Source of the DNA: JBDXHU01 sp039989475
GTDB lineage: Bacteria > Pseudomonadota > Gammaproteobacteria > Pseudomonadales > Halieaceae
Assembly: GCA_039989475.1 (NCBI GenBank)
Contig: JBDXHU010000010.1
Coordinates: 62,001 to 126,000, forward strand
Length of the DNA stretch: 64,000 bases
Direction of reading: 5' to 3'
In this document: in pieces, positions 16,221 through 25,020 of the stretch
Numbering within the stretch: the stretch's first letter is position 1
Layout: each line of letters begins with the position of its first letter
The notes under the pieces: generated by a model
The model's input: the letters and a program-made list of their open reading frames with translations, nothing else
The model's database searches: none
What the model was told of the DNA's origin: nothing
Program-made: the position numbers and the translations under genes

Positions 16221-17735
16221 TCAGGACGCAGCCCGGAGATCGGCCTGTGGCGCGAGAGTTTTGTGGTCCTCGGCTCGACTGAAAGTCAGCGCGCCGTCTT
16301 CGAGTTCTCCGTGCCGGAACATCTTGCGATCCTTGCGGTAATTCTGCGGGTTGAGCCAGGGTTCACGATCGCCCTGTTTGGGGAACAGGTGCATCACCCG
16401 CTGCATGTAGCCCGCGGAAAAGCCCTCGATCCACTGTCTTGCCGGCATATCCACGTCAGCATCCCGCAGCTGTGGCGTGGCCTGTGGAGTGCCTTTGGCA
16501 TCCATATGGTTCAGCAGGCGGCAGCTGTACTCAGCGGTAAGGTCGGCGCGCAGGGTCCAGGAGGCGTTAATATAGCCAAAGAAGGTCACCAGGTTAGGCA
16601 CCCCCGAATACATGATTCCTTTATAAGTCCAGGTATCGGCAAAATCTATGGTCTCGCCATCCACCGTGACCGTGGCCTCGCCCATGATCACCAGCTCCAG
16701 GCCTGTAGCCGTGACAATGATGTCCGCCTCCAGTGTTTCCCCTGTATCCAACTCGATGCCATTTTCGGTGATCCGGCTGATCTGCTCGGTGACGACCGAA
16801 GCCTTGCCGCTGCGGATGGATTGGAACAGATCGCTATTAGGTATCAGGCAGAGGCGCTGGTCCCAGGGGTTGTAGCTGGGAGTAAAGTGCTTCTCCACAT
16901 CGTAGTCTGGCCCCAACTCTTCTCGTACCATGTGCAGCAATTTCTGTTTGACGTCTTCGGGCTCGTTTCGCGTCTTCTTATAGACCCACTGCTGCAGCAG
17001 CACGTTTTTCCAGCGGGTAATGGCATAGGCCCAGCGCTCTGGCAAAAAACGGCGCAGGGCGTTAGCGATGCGGTCCTTGTCTGGCCGCGACACCACGTAG
17101 GTGGGGGAGCGCTGCAGCATCACCACGCTGGCAGCCTTTTCCGCCATGGAAGGAATCAGGGTCATCGCCGTGGCGCCTGAACCAATCACCACAACCTTCT
17201 TGCCGCTGTAGTCCAGGTCTTCTGGCCACTGCTGTGGGTGAATGACCTGTCCCTGAAATTTCTCCAGGCCAACAAAATCCGGGCTGTGTCCCTGGCGATA
17301 GCTATAGTAGCCGGCGCACATGAGCAGAAAATTGCACTTAAAGCGCAGAGTCTCGCCAGTGTCCTTGCGCCTGACCTGGACAGTCCACTGACTGTCCGCG
17401 GAAGACCAGTCCATGCCTGTCACCAGGTGTTGGTAGCGAATATGTTGATCTATCCCCGACTCGGTCGCCGTTTCGTTGATGTACTCAAGGATTGCCGGAC
17501 CGTCGGCAATGGCCTTGGCCTGGCGCCAGGGCTTGAAGCTATAGCCCAGGGTGTGCATATCGCTATCGGAGCGAATGCCGGGGTAGCGGAACAGGTCCCA
17601 GGTGCCACCCATGGCCTCCCGGCCCTCCAGTATCAAGAAGCTCTTGTCTGGACACTTGTCCTGCAGGTGGTGTGCCGCACCGATGCCGGAAAGGCCGGCA
17701 CCAACGATCAGGACATCGACGGTTTCTATGCTCAT
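16221..17735 (-). CDS. Flavin-containing monooxygenase, Baeyer-Villiger type
   Basis: A 504-residue NAD(P)H- and FAD-dependent monooxygenase. The FAD-binding G-A-G-L-S-G is near residues 12-17. The Baeyer-Villiger fingerprint F-x-G-x-x-x-H-x-x-x-W-P (F-Q-G-Q-V-I-H-P-Q-Q-W-P) is at about residues 155-166, followed by the NADP Rossmann motif V-V-V-I-G-S-G-A-T-A. A ketone-to-ester reaction is likely, though substrates are unknown. The start was placed at the ATG at 17735 (MSIETVDVLIVGAG). An upstream extension would run into the alkaline phosphatase gene, which ends 7 bases away. The order phosphatase, monooxygenase, sigma-54 activator with gaps of 7 and 10 bases suggests one transcript. Confidence 0.9.
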   Translation of the reverse strand: MSIETVDVLIVGAGLSGIGAAHHLQDKCPDKSFLILEGREAMGGTWDLFRYPGIRSDSDMHTLGYSFKPWRQAKAIADGPAILEYINETATESGIDQHIRYQHLVTGMDWSSADSQWTVQVRRKDTGETLRFKCNFLLMCAGYYSYRQGHSPDFVGLEKFQGQVIHPQQWPEDLDYSGKKVVVIGSGATAMTLIPSMAEKAASVVMLQRSPTYVVSRPDKDRIANALRRFLPERWAYAITRWKNVLLQQWVYKKTRNEPEDVKQKLLHMVREELGPDYDVEKHFTPSYNPWDQRLCLIPNSDLFQSIRSGKASVVTEQISRITENGIELDTGETLEADIIVTATGLELVIMGEATVTVDGETIDFADTWTYKGIMYSGVPNLVTFFGYINASWTLRADLTAEYSCRLLNHMDAKGTPQATPQLRDADVDMPARQWIEGFSAGYMQRVMHLFPKQGDREPWLNPQNYRKDRKMFRHGELEDGALTFSRAEDHKTLAPQADLRAAS

Positions 17736-17742
17736 GCTGTCG

Positions 17743-19164
17743 CTATTCTCCCGCTTCGATCTGTTCACTGTGCGGGAACAGGTAATTGCGTACAATCGTG
17801 AAAATTTCGGGCTGCCTCACCAGGCTCGGCACCCGGCCGAGGCCTTCTGAATTGGCAAACAATGGCACGTTGGCACCGCTGTGTTCTTCATAAGAAAAAT
17901 TATTGGTCGCGTAGTTCACCGCCAGGATTGCTCCCTCGTCTGTGACGATTCTGGCAAGATGCCCCGGCGTGTACACGGGAATACCAAAAGCGTCGAACAG
18001 GCTGGTGGCAGGCACCAGCTGCGCCGCCTGGCTGTGGTCCGCCGTTACCAACACCAGCGTCTCTGGGTTCTTATCGGCATAGTCCAGAGCCACCTTTAAC
18101 GCCTCGTTTAACTGTGCCAGCTCTCCAATAGAGCCGCAGGGTTTGCGCTCGTGCGATTGTTTGTCTATCGATGCCGATTCCACCATCAGGAAAAAGCCCC
18201 GCTCATTGTCCAGTCGCTGCAGTGCTACTGCCGTCATTTCTTCCAGACTGGGCATGCCGCTGAACTGAGGGTTTGCCTCGCAGCTCATGACTGCGGGTAG
18301 CTCCACGCTGCCCAGGTAGCGATGCACCTGGTTTGCCCAGCTGGGCTTCGGGGTCTCAGCGCGGCGGCCACCAGCGCCCTGCAGCCTGACGGGCATGGTC
18401 GAATCTGAAAACAGGCCCAGCAGTTTCTTGTCCAGCGGCGCTGTGGCCAGGCCATCGGCTGAATCGATGACATGGAAGCCATTGGCTTGCGCCTGCTGCC
18501 TGACCGATTGTTCGCTGGCTTCGGCCTTCATGGAAAAGTGCTTTAGCCCGCCACCCAGCACGACATCGACATCAGAGGCTGCGATTTGCTCGGAGATGGA
18601 GCCGGCGCCGCCATTTGCCGCAGTGTATTGAGGGCAATCGGGCAGGGTAATGGTGGAAATCCTGGCGCCGTTGATGGCCTCGGGGTTCTCACAGTAGCGC
18701 ATATTGATATGGGCCACGAAGGCCGCCGGAGTTGCATCGGTTACGCTGGCTGTTGAGACCAGCCCGGTTTTCAGGCCAGCGGCTTCGGCCAGCTCCACGA
18801 TTGTTGTCAAAGGCTGGTCCGTGCCGGCGCTGGTGGAGATGCGCCCGCGGCTGGTGATCTCGCCAGTGGCCATTGAAGTTGCGCTATTGGCTGAGTCAGC
18901 CACGTAGATCGTGCTGCCATCCTCCTTCACTGTAAGTACCTGGGAGGCCGCCCGCAGCGGCAACTCATCCATGAGCAGCTTGCCCTGGGCACCGGCGAGG
19001 TAGTTGCGGGCGATGGTGATCTGTTGGTCATCCATGCCGTCGCCAATTATCAGTATCACGCTGGGCGCGGCCAGCACGCTGTGACTGCTGCAAAGCAGTG
19101 CCAGCGGGGCTGCCATCAGCGGGGCTGCCAGCAGACGTTTTAAAAGTGAACAGGCATAGTTCAT
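17743..19164 (-). CDS. Alkaline phosphatase (PhoA family), exported
   Basis: A 473-residue phosphomonoesterase of the alkaline-phosphatase superfamily. A signal peptide (about 1-33, ending S-V-L-A-A) sends it to the periplasm. Metal-binding I-I-G-D-G-M-D-D is near residue 42. The nucleophile motif V-A-D-S-A-N-S-A-T follows with its serine near residue 92. D-K-Q-S-H-E and T-A-D-H-S-Q supply the remaining zinc ligands. The start was set at the ATG at 19164, with GGAGG 10 bases upstream; the frame extends only to a TTG. The gene is followed 7 bases later by the monooxygenase. No PHO-box was found by eye, so phosphate control is undecided. Confidence 0.9.
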   Translation of the reverse strand: MNYACSLLKRLLAAPLMAAPLALLCSSHSVLAAPSVILIIGDGMDDQQITIARNYLAGAQGKLLMDELPLRAASQVLTVKEDGSTIYVADSANSATSMATGEITSRGRISTSAGTDQPLTTIVELAEAAGLKTGLVSTASVTDATPAAFVAHINMRYCENPEAINGARISTITLPDCPQYTAANGGAGSISEQIAASDVDVVLGGGLKHFSMKAEASEQSVRQQAQANGFHVIDSADGLATAPLDKKLLGLFSDSTMPVRLQGAGGRRAETPKPSWANQVHRYLGSVELPAVMSCEANPQFSGMPSLEEMTAVALQRLDNERGFFLMVESASIDKQSHERKPCGSIGELAQLNEALKVALDYADKNPETLVLVTADHSQAAQLVPATSLFDAFGIPVYTPGHLARIVTDEGAILAVNYATNNFSYEEHSGANVPLFANSEGLGRVPSLVRQPEIFTIVRNYLFPHSEQIEAGE

Positions 19165-19183
19165 CAGGCTTGGGCCTCCGCGC

Positions 19184-19585
19184 CTACAGGGCAATCAGGC
19201 AGCGTACCGTGATGGCCACCAGCACCAGTGACGACAGACAGAATACGCTAAAGCGCACCATAACCTTGTTGCCAAGATTCTGCACCAGTGAGTGCGCCAC
19301 CCTCAGTCCTACATAGGCCCAGGCCAGGTTGATATTGATGGGGTCCGCCGTCTGTGCCAGCTGGCAGTAAAAAGCCAGGGCGTAAAAAACGGTCGGTTGC
19401 TCATGCAGGTGATTATAGTTGTCGGCGACCGCACGCACTGTGGATGGAAGCGAGTTGAGCGATCCCGGGTGGCGCGCATCATCCGCATCGATGGCCGCAG
19501 CTTGCATGGCGGGGATTCGCAGTGCGTACATCCAGACCCAGACGATCAGGGTCCAGCTTATGAGCGCGATTACCGGCGTGAGCAT
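19184..19585 (-). CDS. MAPEG-family membrane protein
   Basis: A 133-residue four-helix membrane protein resembling bacterial MAPEG proteins (relatives of microsomal glutathione S-transferase). The marks are an N-terminal helix with W-T-L-I-V-W-V-W, the R-A-x-x-N-Y-N-H-L-H-E-Q-P segment typical of the family, and A-Y-V-G-L-R-V-A-H-S in helix 3. Glutathione-linked activity is possible but not shown. I chose the ATG at 19585 because GGAG lies 6-7 bases before it; another ATG lies four codons up. It is followed by the alkaline phosphatase gene after a gap of 19 bases. Confidence 0.82.
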   Translation of the reverse strand: MLTPVIALISWTLIVWVWMYALRIPAMQAAAIDADDARHPGSLNSLPSTVRAVADNYNHLHEQPTVFYALAFYCQLAQTADPININLAWAYVGLRVAHSLVQNLGNKVMVRFSVFCLSSLVLVAITVRCLIAL

Positions 19586-19777
19586 GTTATTCTCCATTGT
19601 TATAGTAGTGGCGACAGGGTACTGCCACGGCTGGACGTGGGTCAATCATCCCAGGGATCAAGACAGCTCCGGTTCGCGAAATCCAGGGCCGGTTAAGCCA
19701 GAGAGATAGACTATGTACGAACTGCAAATACACGGCACTCGCGACTGCGCTAGCGGTGGCCTGGGGGCGTCGGCCGT

Positions 19778-21133
19778 ATGAAGTTGCTGCTGCGTATAGT
19801 CGCCTGGTTGCTGGCTGTCCTGTTCAGTTCAGCGCTTATTGCACTGCTGGTTGGCATGGTATGGCTGTGGCCCAGCTACGACTATCTGCCGGCACAGGCA
19901 GCGCCATTCACCGCCCAGCGCCTACCACAAAATCCACAAATCTATGCAGTAGAGCCCGAGCACAACTACCTGAATATTAACTACCCGTCTGTAATTCGGG
20001 TGCCGGATTGGGTAGAGAATCCGCTGGGCAAGTATTACCTCTATTTTTCCCATCATAAGGGCAGTTACATTCGCATGGCTTATGCGGACAGCCCAGGCGG
20101 TCCCTGGACGGTATATAAAGGAGGGGTGCTGTCCCTGTCTGAATCGGGCTTTCCTGATCGCGTGGGTGGCAAGCCTGACACGATCACGGTATTACGAGAC
20201 CTGTTCGCAACGTTCTCGCCCCAGGTTGTGCGCGACTACCTGATTTTGGCCTATAGGGCGATGATCACGGATCCCGCTGAGCGCGAGGCCAGGGGCATTT
20301 CTGCCGCGGCGAACGAGGCGCCTCATATTTCCAGCCCCGAGCTGGTGGTCGATGAGCAGAATAAGCAGCTGCTGATGATCTTCCACGGCTATGATGAACG
20401 CGGTGGTCAGAGCAGTGCCCTGGCGCGTTCTGCCGATGGCCTGGTATTTTCGAGGGCGGCAGATACGCAGCCGCTGCTAAGCACTTACTTGCGCAGCTTT
20501 ACATATCGCGACAGATACTACCTGCTTGGTATGCCGGGCGTACTTTATCGCAGTGATTCGCTGTCGGGGCCCTACCTGCCGCGCGACCGCGGCCTGTTTG
20601 AACCCGATATGCGTCACGCTGGTCTATGGTTGCAGGGTGATAGTCTCTACGTATTCTGGTCCCAGGTAGGTTACGCGCCGGAGCGACTGATGCTCTCAGT
20701 GGTCGACCTTTCCGACCCTGACTGGAATCGTTGGCAAGCGACTGCGCCGGTTGATGTACTGCTGCCTGAGCTGCCATGGGAAGGTGGCTTGTTGCCGGTA
20801 AGCGTATCGCTGCGGGGAGAGCTGGACATGCCGGCGCGGGAGTTGCGAGATCCCTATGTTTTCCAGGACGACGATGGCCAACTCTACCTGTATTACGTCG
20901 GCGGCGGCGAGCAGGGTATTGGCGTGGCCCGGCTGTTAACCGAGCGACAAGCGACCCGGCTGAAGCAGGCGGAAATGTTGGAACGGGCGCGTTCCCTGGA
21001 GCGGCCGCAACCCATAGCTGAGCCTCAGCCCACAGCTGAGCCGGAGTCCACAGTTGAGACAGAATCCTCAGCTGGCCCGGAACCCACAGCCGGGCCGGAA
21101 CCCACAGCCGGGCCGGAAGAGTCAGCTCTCTGA
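19778..21133 (+). CDS. GH43-like beta-propeller protein with Pro/Glu-rich tail
   Basis: A 451-residue protein with an N-terminal membrane helix (about 4-30) that anchors or exports it. The middle (about 60-390) looks like a five-bladed propeller of the GH43/GH32 type. Typical segments are Y-Y-L-Y-F-S-H-H-K-G, M-A-Y-A-D-S-P-x-G-P-W and D-P-Y-V-F-Q-D-D-D-G. No catalytic acid triad could be assigned with confidence, so sugar hydrolysis is only possible. The last 40 residues are low-complexity P-T-A-G-P-E/P-T-A-E-P repeats. It converges on dinB four bases downstream and has no obvious partner. Confidence 0.65.
   Translation: MKLLLRIVAWLLAVLFSSALIALLVGMVWLWPSYDYLPAQAAPFTAQRLPQNPQIYAVEPEHNYLNINYPSVIRVPDWVENPLGKYYLYFSHHKGSYIRMAYADSPGGPWTVYKGGVLSLSESGFPDRVGGKPDTITVLRDLFATFSPQVVRDYLILAYRAMITDPAEREARGISAAANEAPHISSPELVVDEQNKQLLMIFHGYDERGGQSSALARSADGLVFSRAADTQPLLSTYLRSFTYRDRYYLLGMPGVLYRSDSLSGPYLPRDRGLFEPDMRHAGLWLQGDSLYVFWSQVGYAPERLMLSVVDLSDPDWNRWQATAPVDVLLPELPWEGGLLPVSVSLRGELDMPARELRDPYVFQDDDGQLYLYYVGGGEQGIGVARLLTERQATRLKQAEMLERARSLERPQPIAEPQPTAEPESTVETESSAGPEPTAGPEPTAGPEESAL
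21003..21127 (+). repeat. 18-bp tandem repeats encoding PTAGPE/PTAEPE tail
   Basis: Degenerate 18-bp units encode the Pro/Glu-rich tail of the GH43-like protein. The last two (21080-21097 and 21098-21115) are identical. Frame is preserved, so copy number could vary. Confidence 0.75.
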
Positions 21134-21137
21134 GGTC

Positions 21138-22211
21138 TTAGTCCTCGAACAGCTGCAACTGCTCATCGTCGCCACCCGCACGCGGCTCCAGCCTTAAGCC
21201 GGCGCCAAGCAATCGAATGGGCATGGCCTGGCGCTGCCAGGCACTTTGCATGAGTCGCGAATAATCACCCTTGCTCAGCCAGGGCTCGCCGCGATCACTG
21301 ATAAGCTCTTCCAGCGTGGTCTGTTTGAAATCCTTGAACTTGAGTTTGATGAATCGCTTGCTGGGATAGTATTGCTTTTCTATCTTGCCGAAGCGCGTCT
21401 CCAGCTCCTCCAGCACTGCTTCCAGCGCGTCCAGCATGTCGGCCTCAGTGTTGATGTCCTCGGCGTAGGTTCGTTCCACGCTGATAGACTTGCGAATGCG
21501 GCTGGTTTTAACCTCGCGGTGGTCTACACCCTGCGCCAGCTGCGCCAGTCTTGGGCCATACTTGCCAAAGTGCCTGGCGAGTGTTTCCACGGGGATTTGT
21601 TGCAGGTCACCGCAGTTCACCACGCCCAGGCGGCGCAATTTTTCCGTGGTGACCTTGCCAACACCGTTGATCCTGGATACCGGCAGTTGCAGGACAAAGT
21701 CACTGACCTGGGAGGGTGCGATGGTGAAGGTGCCGTCCGGCTTGTTCCAGTCGCTGGCAACCTTGGCCAGGAATTTGTTGGGTGCGACACCTGCCGATAC
21801 GGTCAGCTGTAACTCCTCACGAATGCGCTGGCGAATCTCGTTGGCGATCAGGGTGGCACTGCCATTACAGTGTTGGCAGTCGCTGACATCCAGGTAGGCC
21901 TCGTCCAGCGAAAGCGGTTCAATTAACTCAGTGTAGTCAGCAAAGATTTCGCGAAACTGTCCGGACACCTTGCGATACAAGTCGAAACGCGGAGGGATGA
22001 TGATCAACTGGGGGCAAAGCTGCCGGGCCCGCGCCGAGGGTATTGCCGAGCGCACACCGAATTCCCTGGCCCGATAATTGGCGGTTGCGATAACACCCCG
22101 CCTTTCCGAGGAGCCGCCAACGGCGATCGGTTTGTCGGCCAGTGCGGGGTCCTCTCGCATTTCAACAGATGCGTAAAAGGAGTCGGCATCAATGTGAATG
22201 ATCTTGCGCAT
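21138..22211 (-). CDS. dinB: DNA polymerase IV (Y-family translesion polymerase)
   Basis: A 357-residue error-prone polymerase. The palm motif H-I-D-A-D-S-F-Y-A-S-V-E is at residues 6-17 and S-L-D-E-A-Y-L-D-V near residue 100; together they hold the catalytic acidic residues. A helix-hairpin-helix region (VSRINGVGKVT) and a little-finger domain follow. The C-terminus ends in Q-L-Q-L-F-E-D, a beta-clamp-binding motif. I used the ATG at 22211; a GTG lies one codon up. It overlaps the end of the ABC exporter gene by 23 bases, so the two are probably co-transcribed. No LexA box was identified by eye. Confidence 0.96.
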   Translation of the reverse strand: MRKIIHIDADSFYASVEMREDPALADKPIAVGGSSERRGVIATANYRAREFGVRSAIPSARARQLCPQLIIIPPRFDLYRKVSGQFREIFADYTELIEPLSLDEAYLDVSDCQHCNGSATLIANEIRQRIREELQLTVSAGVAPNKFLAKVASDWNKPDGTFTIAPSQVSDFVLQLPVSRINGVGKVTTEKLRRLGVVNCGDLQQIPVETLARHFGKYGPRLAQLAQGVDHREVKTSRIRKSISVERTYAEDINTEADMLDALEAVLEELETRFGKIEKQYYPSKRFIKLKFKDFKQTTLEELISDRGEPWLSKGDYSRLMQSAWQRQAMPIRLLGAGLRLEPRAGGDDEQLQLFED

Positions 22212-23994
22212 CACGTTGCTTTTGCTGTGCTTCCCACAAGCCGGCGTAGTGCTGCCCCAGCTCGAGTAACTGCTGATGCGAGCCCTGTTCTACTACCTGC
22301 CCCTGCTGCAACACCACGATCCTGTCTGCGTCGATGATGGTAGAAAGACGGTGGGCAATGACCAGGCTGGTATGGTCCCTGGAGATTTCCCTCAAGGCAC
22401 TCAATATGGCTTGTTCGGATTTGCTGTCCAGCGAGGATGTGGCCTCGTCGAACACCAGTATTGGGGGTCTCTTCAGCAGCGTGCGCGCTATGGCGACGCG
22501 TTGTTTTTCGCCGCCAGATAGTTTTAGCCCGCGCTCTCCCACCAGCGTCGCCCCGCCCTGGGGCAGTCTGTCGATGAAATCGTCCAGGTGGGCCAGGCTG
22601 ATTGCCGTGGCGACCTCGCTGTCGCTGGCCTCCGGATTGCCATAGCGCACATTCTCAAAAATGCTGTCGTTAAATAGCACCGTGTCCTGGGGCACGATGC
22701 CGATGGCGCTGCGCAGGGAGGACTGGCTGACGCCATGAATATCCTGCCCGTCAATCGTGATTCGACCGCTGTCCGGATCGTAAAAACGAAACAGCAGCTT
22801 GACCAGGGTGGACTTGCCGGCCCCACTGGCACCGACGACGGCCACTTTCTCACCCGGTGCAATCTCGAAGCTCACCTGATTGAGGATACTGCGGTCATCG
22901 CCGTAGGAAAAACCAACTTGCTCGAAGCGGATGCCGCCCTGGCTTACCTGTAGCGAAGAGGCATTCTCGACGTCAACGACCTGGGCCTTCACCGCCAGCA
23001 GCTCGAACAGTTTCTCAATGTTGGCCAGTGAGCCCTTTATCTCGCGAAATACGAAGCCAAGAAAGTTAAGCGGCAGGAACAATTGAATCATGAACTGATT
23101 GACCAGTATGAAGTCGCCGAGGCTCATACTGCCCTCGCGCACCCTCAGTACGGCGAGGCCGATCATGGCGGTTTGCGCCACGGCAATGATAAGCGCCTGC
23201 CCGCCGTTAAGCCCAAACAGGGACAAGCGGTTCTTGCGACGGGCCTGCTCCCAGCGGGCCAGCTCGTCGTCGTAGCGCCTGGATTCAAATTCTTCGTTGG
23301 TAAAATATTTTACCGTCTCAAAATTCATCAGGCTGTCGACCGCGCGGGTGTTGCTGGCGGAGTCGGCGGCATTCATTTCCCGCACGAACTGTGTTCGCCA
23401 CTCTGTGGCGCGCAGTGAGAACAGGCCGTAGATCAGTACGGACACCAGGGTGATGCTGGCGAAAGACGGGCCGTAGTTGGCGAGCAGGATGCCAACCACC
23501 ACCAGGATTTCGAATAATGTCGGCGCAATATTGAAGACGAAAAAACGCATCAGGAAACTGATGCCGGTAGTGCCGCGCTCGATTTCCCGCGCCAGTCCGC
23601 CGGTGCGTCGATTCAGGTGGAAATCCAGGTCCAGTGCATGTACGTGCCGGAACACCTGCAGTCCAATGCGGCGCATAGCACGCTCGGTGACGCGCCCAAA
23701 AATTGTGTCGCGCAGTTCGCCGAAAAATACATTGGAGAAACGGGCGGCCCCGTAGGCCAGGACCAGGCCTGCCAGTAATGTGATGGAGAGTTGCCCAGGC
23801 CCAGCCGAGTCCAGGGCGTCAACCAGGTACTTGAGCAGGAACGGGATCAGGATGACAGCCCCCTTGGCCAGCACCATGCACAGCAGCGCCAGGGCGACGC
23901 GGCGCCTGGACTCGCGCAGGAAGGGCCACAGGTGAGTTACCACGCGCCAGTTCATGGAGCGATTGGAGTCGTCTTCGAAGTTACCGTGTCGCAT
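22189..23994 (-). CDS. ABC exporter, Atm1/HMT1-like (fused permease-ATPase)
   Basis: A 601-residue half-transporter: six membrane helices (about 20-310), then the ATPase. The nucleotide domain has Walker A G-A-S-G-A-G-K-S-T, signature L-S-G-G-E-K-Q-R, Walker B L-V-F-D-E-A-T-S-S-L-D and the switch H in V-I-A-H-R-L-S-T. The ETVKYFTNEEFESRRYD stretch in the membrane half matches Atm1/HMT1-type exporters, which move glutathione- or sulfur-linked compounds; the substrate here is inferred. It starts 7 bases after the upstream periplasmic-protein gene and overlaps dinB. Confidence 0.92.
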   Translation of the reverse strand: MRHGNFEDDSNRSMNWRVVTHLWPFLRESRRRVALALLCMVLAKGAVILIPFLLKYLVDALDSAGPGQLSITLLAGLVLAYGAARFSNVFFGELRDTIFGRVTERAMRRIGLQVFRHVHALDLDFHLNRRTGGLAREIERGTTGISFLMRFFVFNIAPTLFEILVVVGILLANYGPSFASITLVSVLIYGLFSLRATEWRTQFVREMNAADSASNTRAVDSLMNFETVKYFTNEEFESRRYDDELARWEQARRKNRLSLFGLNGGQALIIAVAQTAMIGLAVLRVREGSMSLGDFILVNQFMIQLFLPLNFLGFVFREIKGSLANIEKLFELLAVKAQVVDVENASSLQVSQGGIRFEQVGFSYGDDRSILNQVSFEIAPGEKVAVVGASGAGKSTLVKLLFRFYDPDSGRITIDGQDIHGVSQSSLRSAIGIVPQDTVLFNDSIFENVRYGNPEASDSEVATAISLAHLDDFIDRLPQGGATLVGERGLKLSGGEKQRVAIARTLLKRPPILVFDEATSSLDSKSEQAILSALREISRDHTSLVIAHRLSTIIDADRIVVLQQGQVVEQGSHQQLLELGQHYAGLWEAQQKQRDAQDHSH

Positions 23995-24001
23995 AATTTC
24001 T

Positions 24002-24958
24002 CTAGTGGCCGCCGATGAGTATTTCCAGGCGTAACTTGATCATTGCCACCCCTTCGCGATCCGGGTCGCGCTGCCGCTTGCGCCAGGCATAGCGGGGCTC
24101 TACTTCCCAGAACAGCCAGTCGCGCAGGAACTGGCGGCGGTAACCCAGGCCGAAGCCCCGGCTCTTGAGCAACTCCGGGTCCGTTTCGCCGCGAATAAAA
24201 GTAAAGGCGCGCAGGGCTGATTGCTCGTCCAGTCGCCACACCCAGGCCAGGCGGCTGTTCCACTCCACGCCGTTGGACTCCTCCGAGTACTCCGCCCTGT
24301 TAGCCCAACGCAGCAGGGTCTCTTGACCCAGCCTGTAGTCCAGGTCGGCCCGGGTCAGTGTGCCGAAGCCGTCGCCACCGACCCAGAACAGCTCCTCGCT
24401 GAATCGAAACAGCGTTTTCTCCTGCAGCTGTCGCTGATAGCGATACTTTGCGCCGAGCTTTCCCTTGGGGCCGGCCTTAAAGCCGGCAATCAGGTAGGCC
24501 TTGTGGTACAGCTTGTCGCGCAGCTGGTATTGCAAGTCCAGTGTGGATTCGCCATCCGCTACCAGGCCGGGATCGTAAAAATCATCGTCGAAGTCTTCAT
24601 CCTCGCCCAGGAAAACCAGGCTTAAGCGATCATTGGCTACCGGTAAGTAAAGCCTGCCAGTGGCGCGCAGGCTCCATTCATCATCATCCTGCTCATCCCA
24701 GTTGTACTGCGGCCGAATTCGAATCAGGGAGCTGGGCGAGTCTTCGACAGAATTGGCGTCGCCGAAAAAACTGTCCGTCCAGCGAGCGAGTCCATCGGCT
24801 CTCTGGCTGATTGCCTGGTGTTGGCCATCGATCCAGGTTTGTGGCGCAGGGGATTCTTGCCCGCCGCCAGTGGGCTCCTCTGCAAGGCCGGTGACGGCTG
24901 ACAGTGCCGTAATGCAGGCCAGGCAAACTCCGGGAAAGCTGAGAGCAGTGCTACTCAC
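24002..24958 (-). CDS. Exported beta-rich protein of unknown function
   Basis: A protein of about 318 residues with a signal peptide ending near T-G-L-A, then a mature part rich in alternating aromatic and charged strands (RATGRLYLP, LDLQYQLRDKLYHKAYLIAGF, LRLEILIGG at the C-terminus). This looks like an outer-membrane beta-barrel or periplasmic beta-protein. The start is uncertain: no ATG is in frame, and GTG at 24958 and TTG at 24964 both lack a good ribosome site. I chose the GTG. It precedes the Atm1-like exporter by 7 bases, so the two are probably one transcript. I do not recognise the family. Confidence 0.65.
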   Translation of the reverse strand: MSSTALSFPGVCLACITALSAVTGLAEEPTGGGQESPAPQTWIDGQHQAISQRADGLARWTDSFFGDANSVEDSPSSLIRIRPQYNWDEQDDDEWSLRATGRLYLPVANDRLSLVFLGEDEDFDDDFYDPGLVADGESTLDLQYQLRDKLYHKAYLIAGFKAGPKGKLGAKYRYQRQLQEKTLFRFSEELFWVGGDGFGTLTRADLDYRLGQETLLRWANRAEYSEESNGVEWNSRLAWVWRLDEQSALRAFTFIRGETDPELLKSRGFGLGYRRQFLRDWLFWEVEPRYAWRKRQRDPDREGVAMIKLRLEILIGGH

Positions 24959-25020
24959 ATTCAATCTTGTTCTACACTAGGGCTTCTATAACAGGTTAAC
25001 TTCGCAGGGAGAAAATAACC

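Noticed and set aside
17860..17880. TGGCAC-rich stretch resembling a sigma-54 promoter
   Set aside because: It lacks the TTGC element at the right spacing and lies inside the phosphatase coding region.
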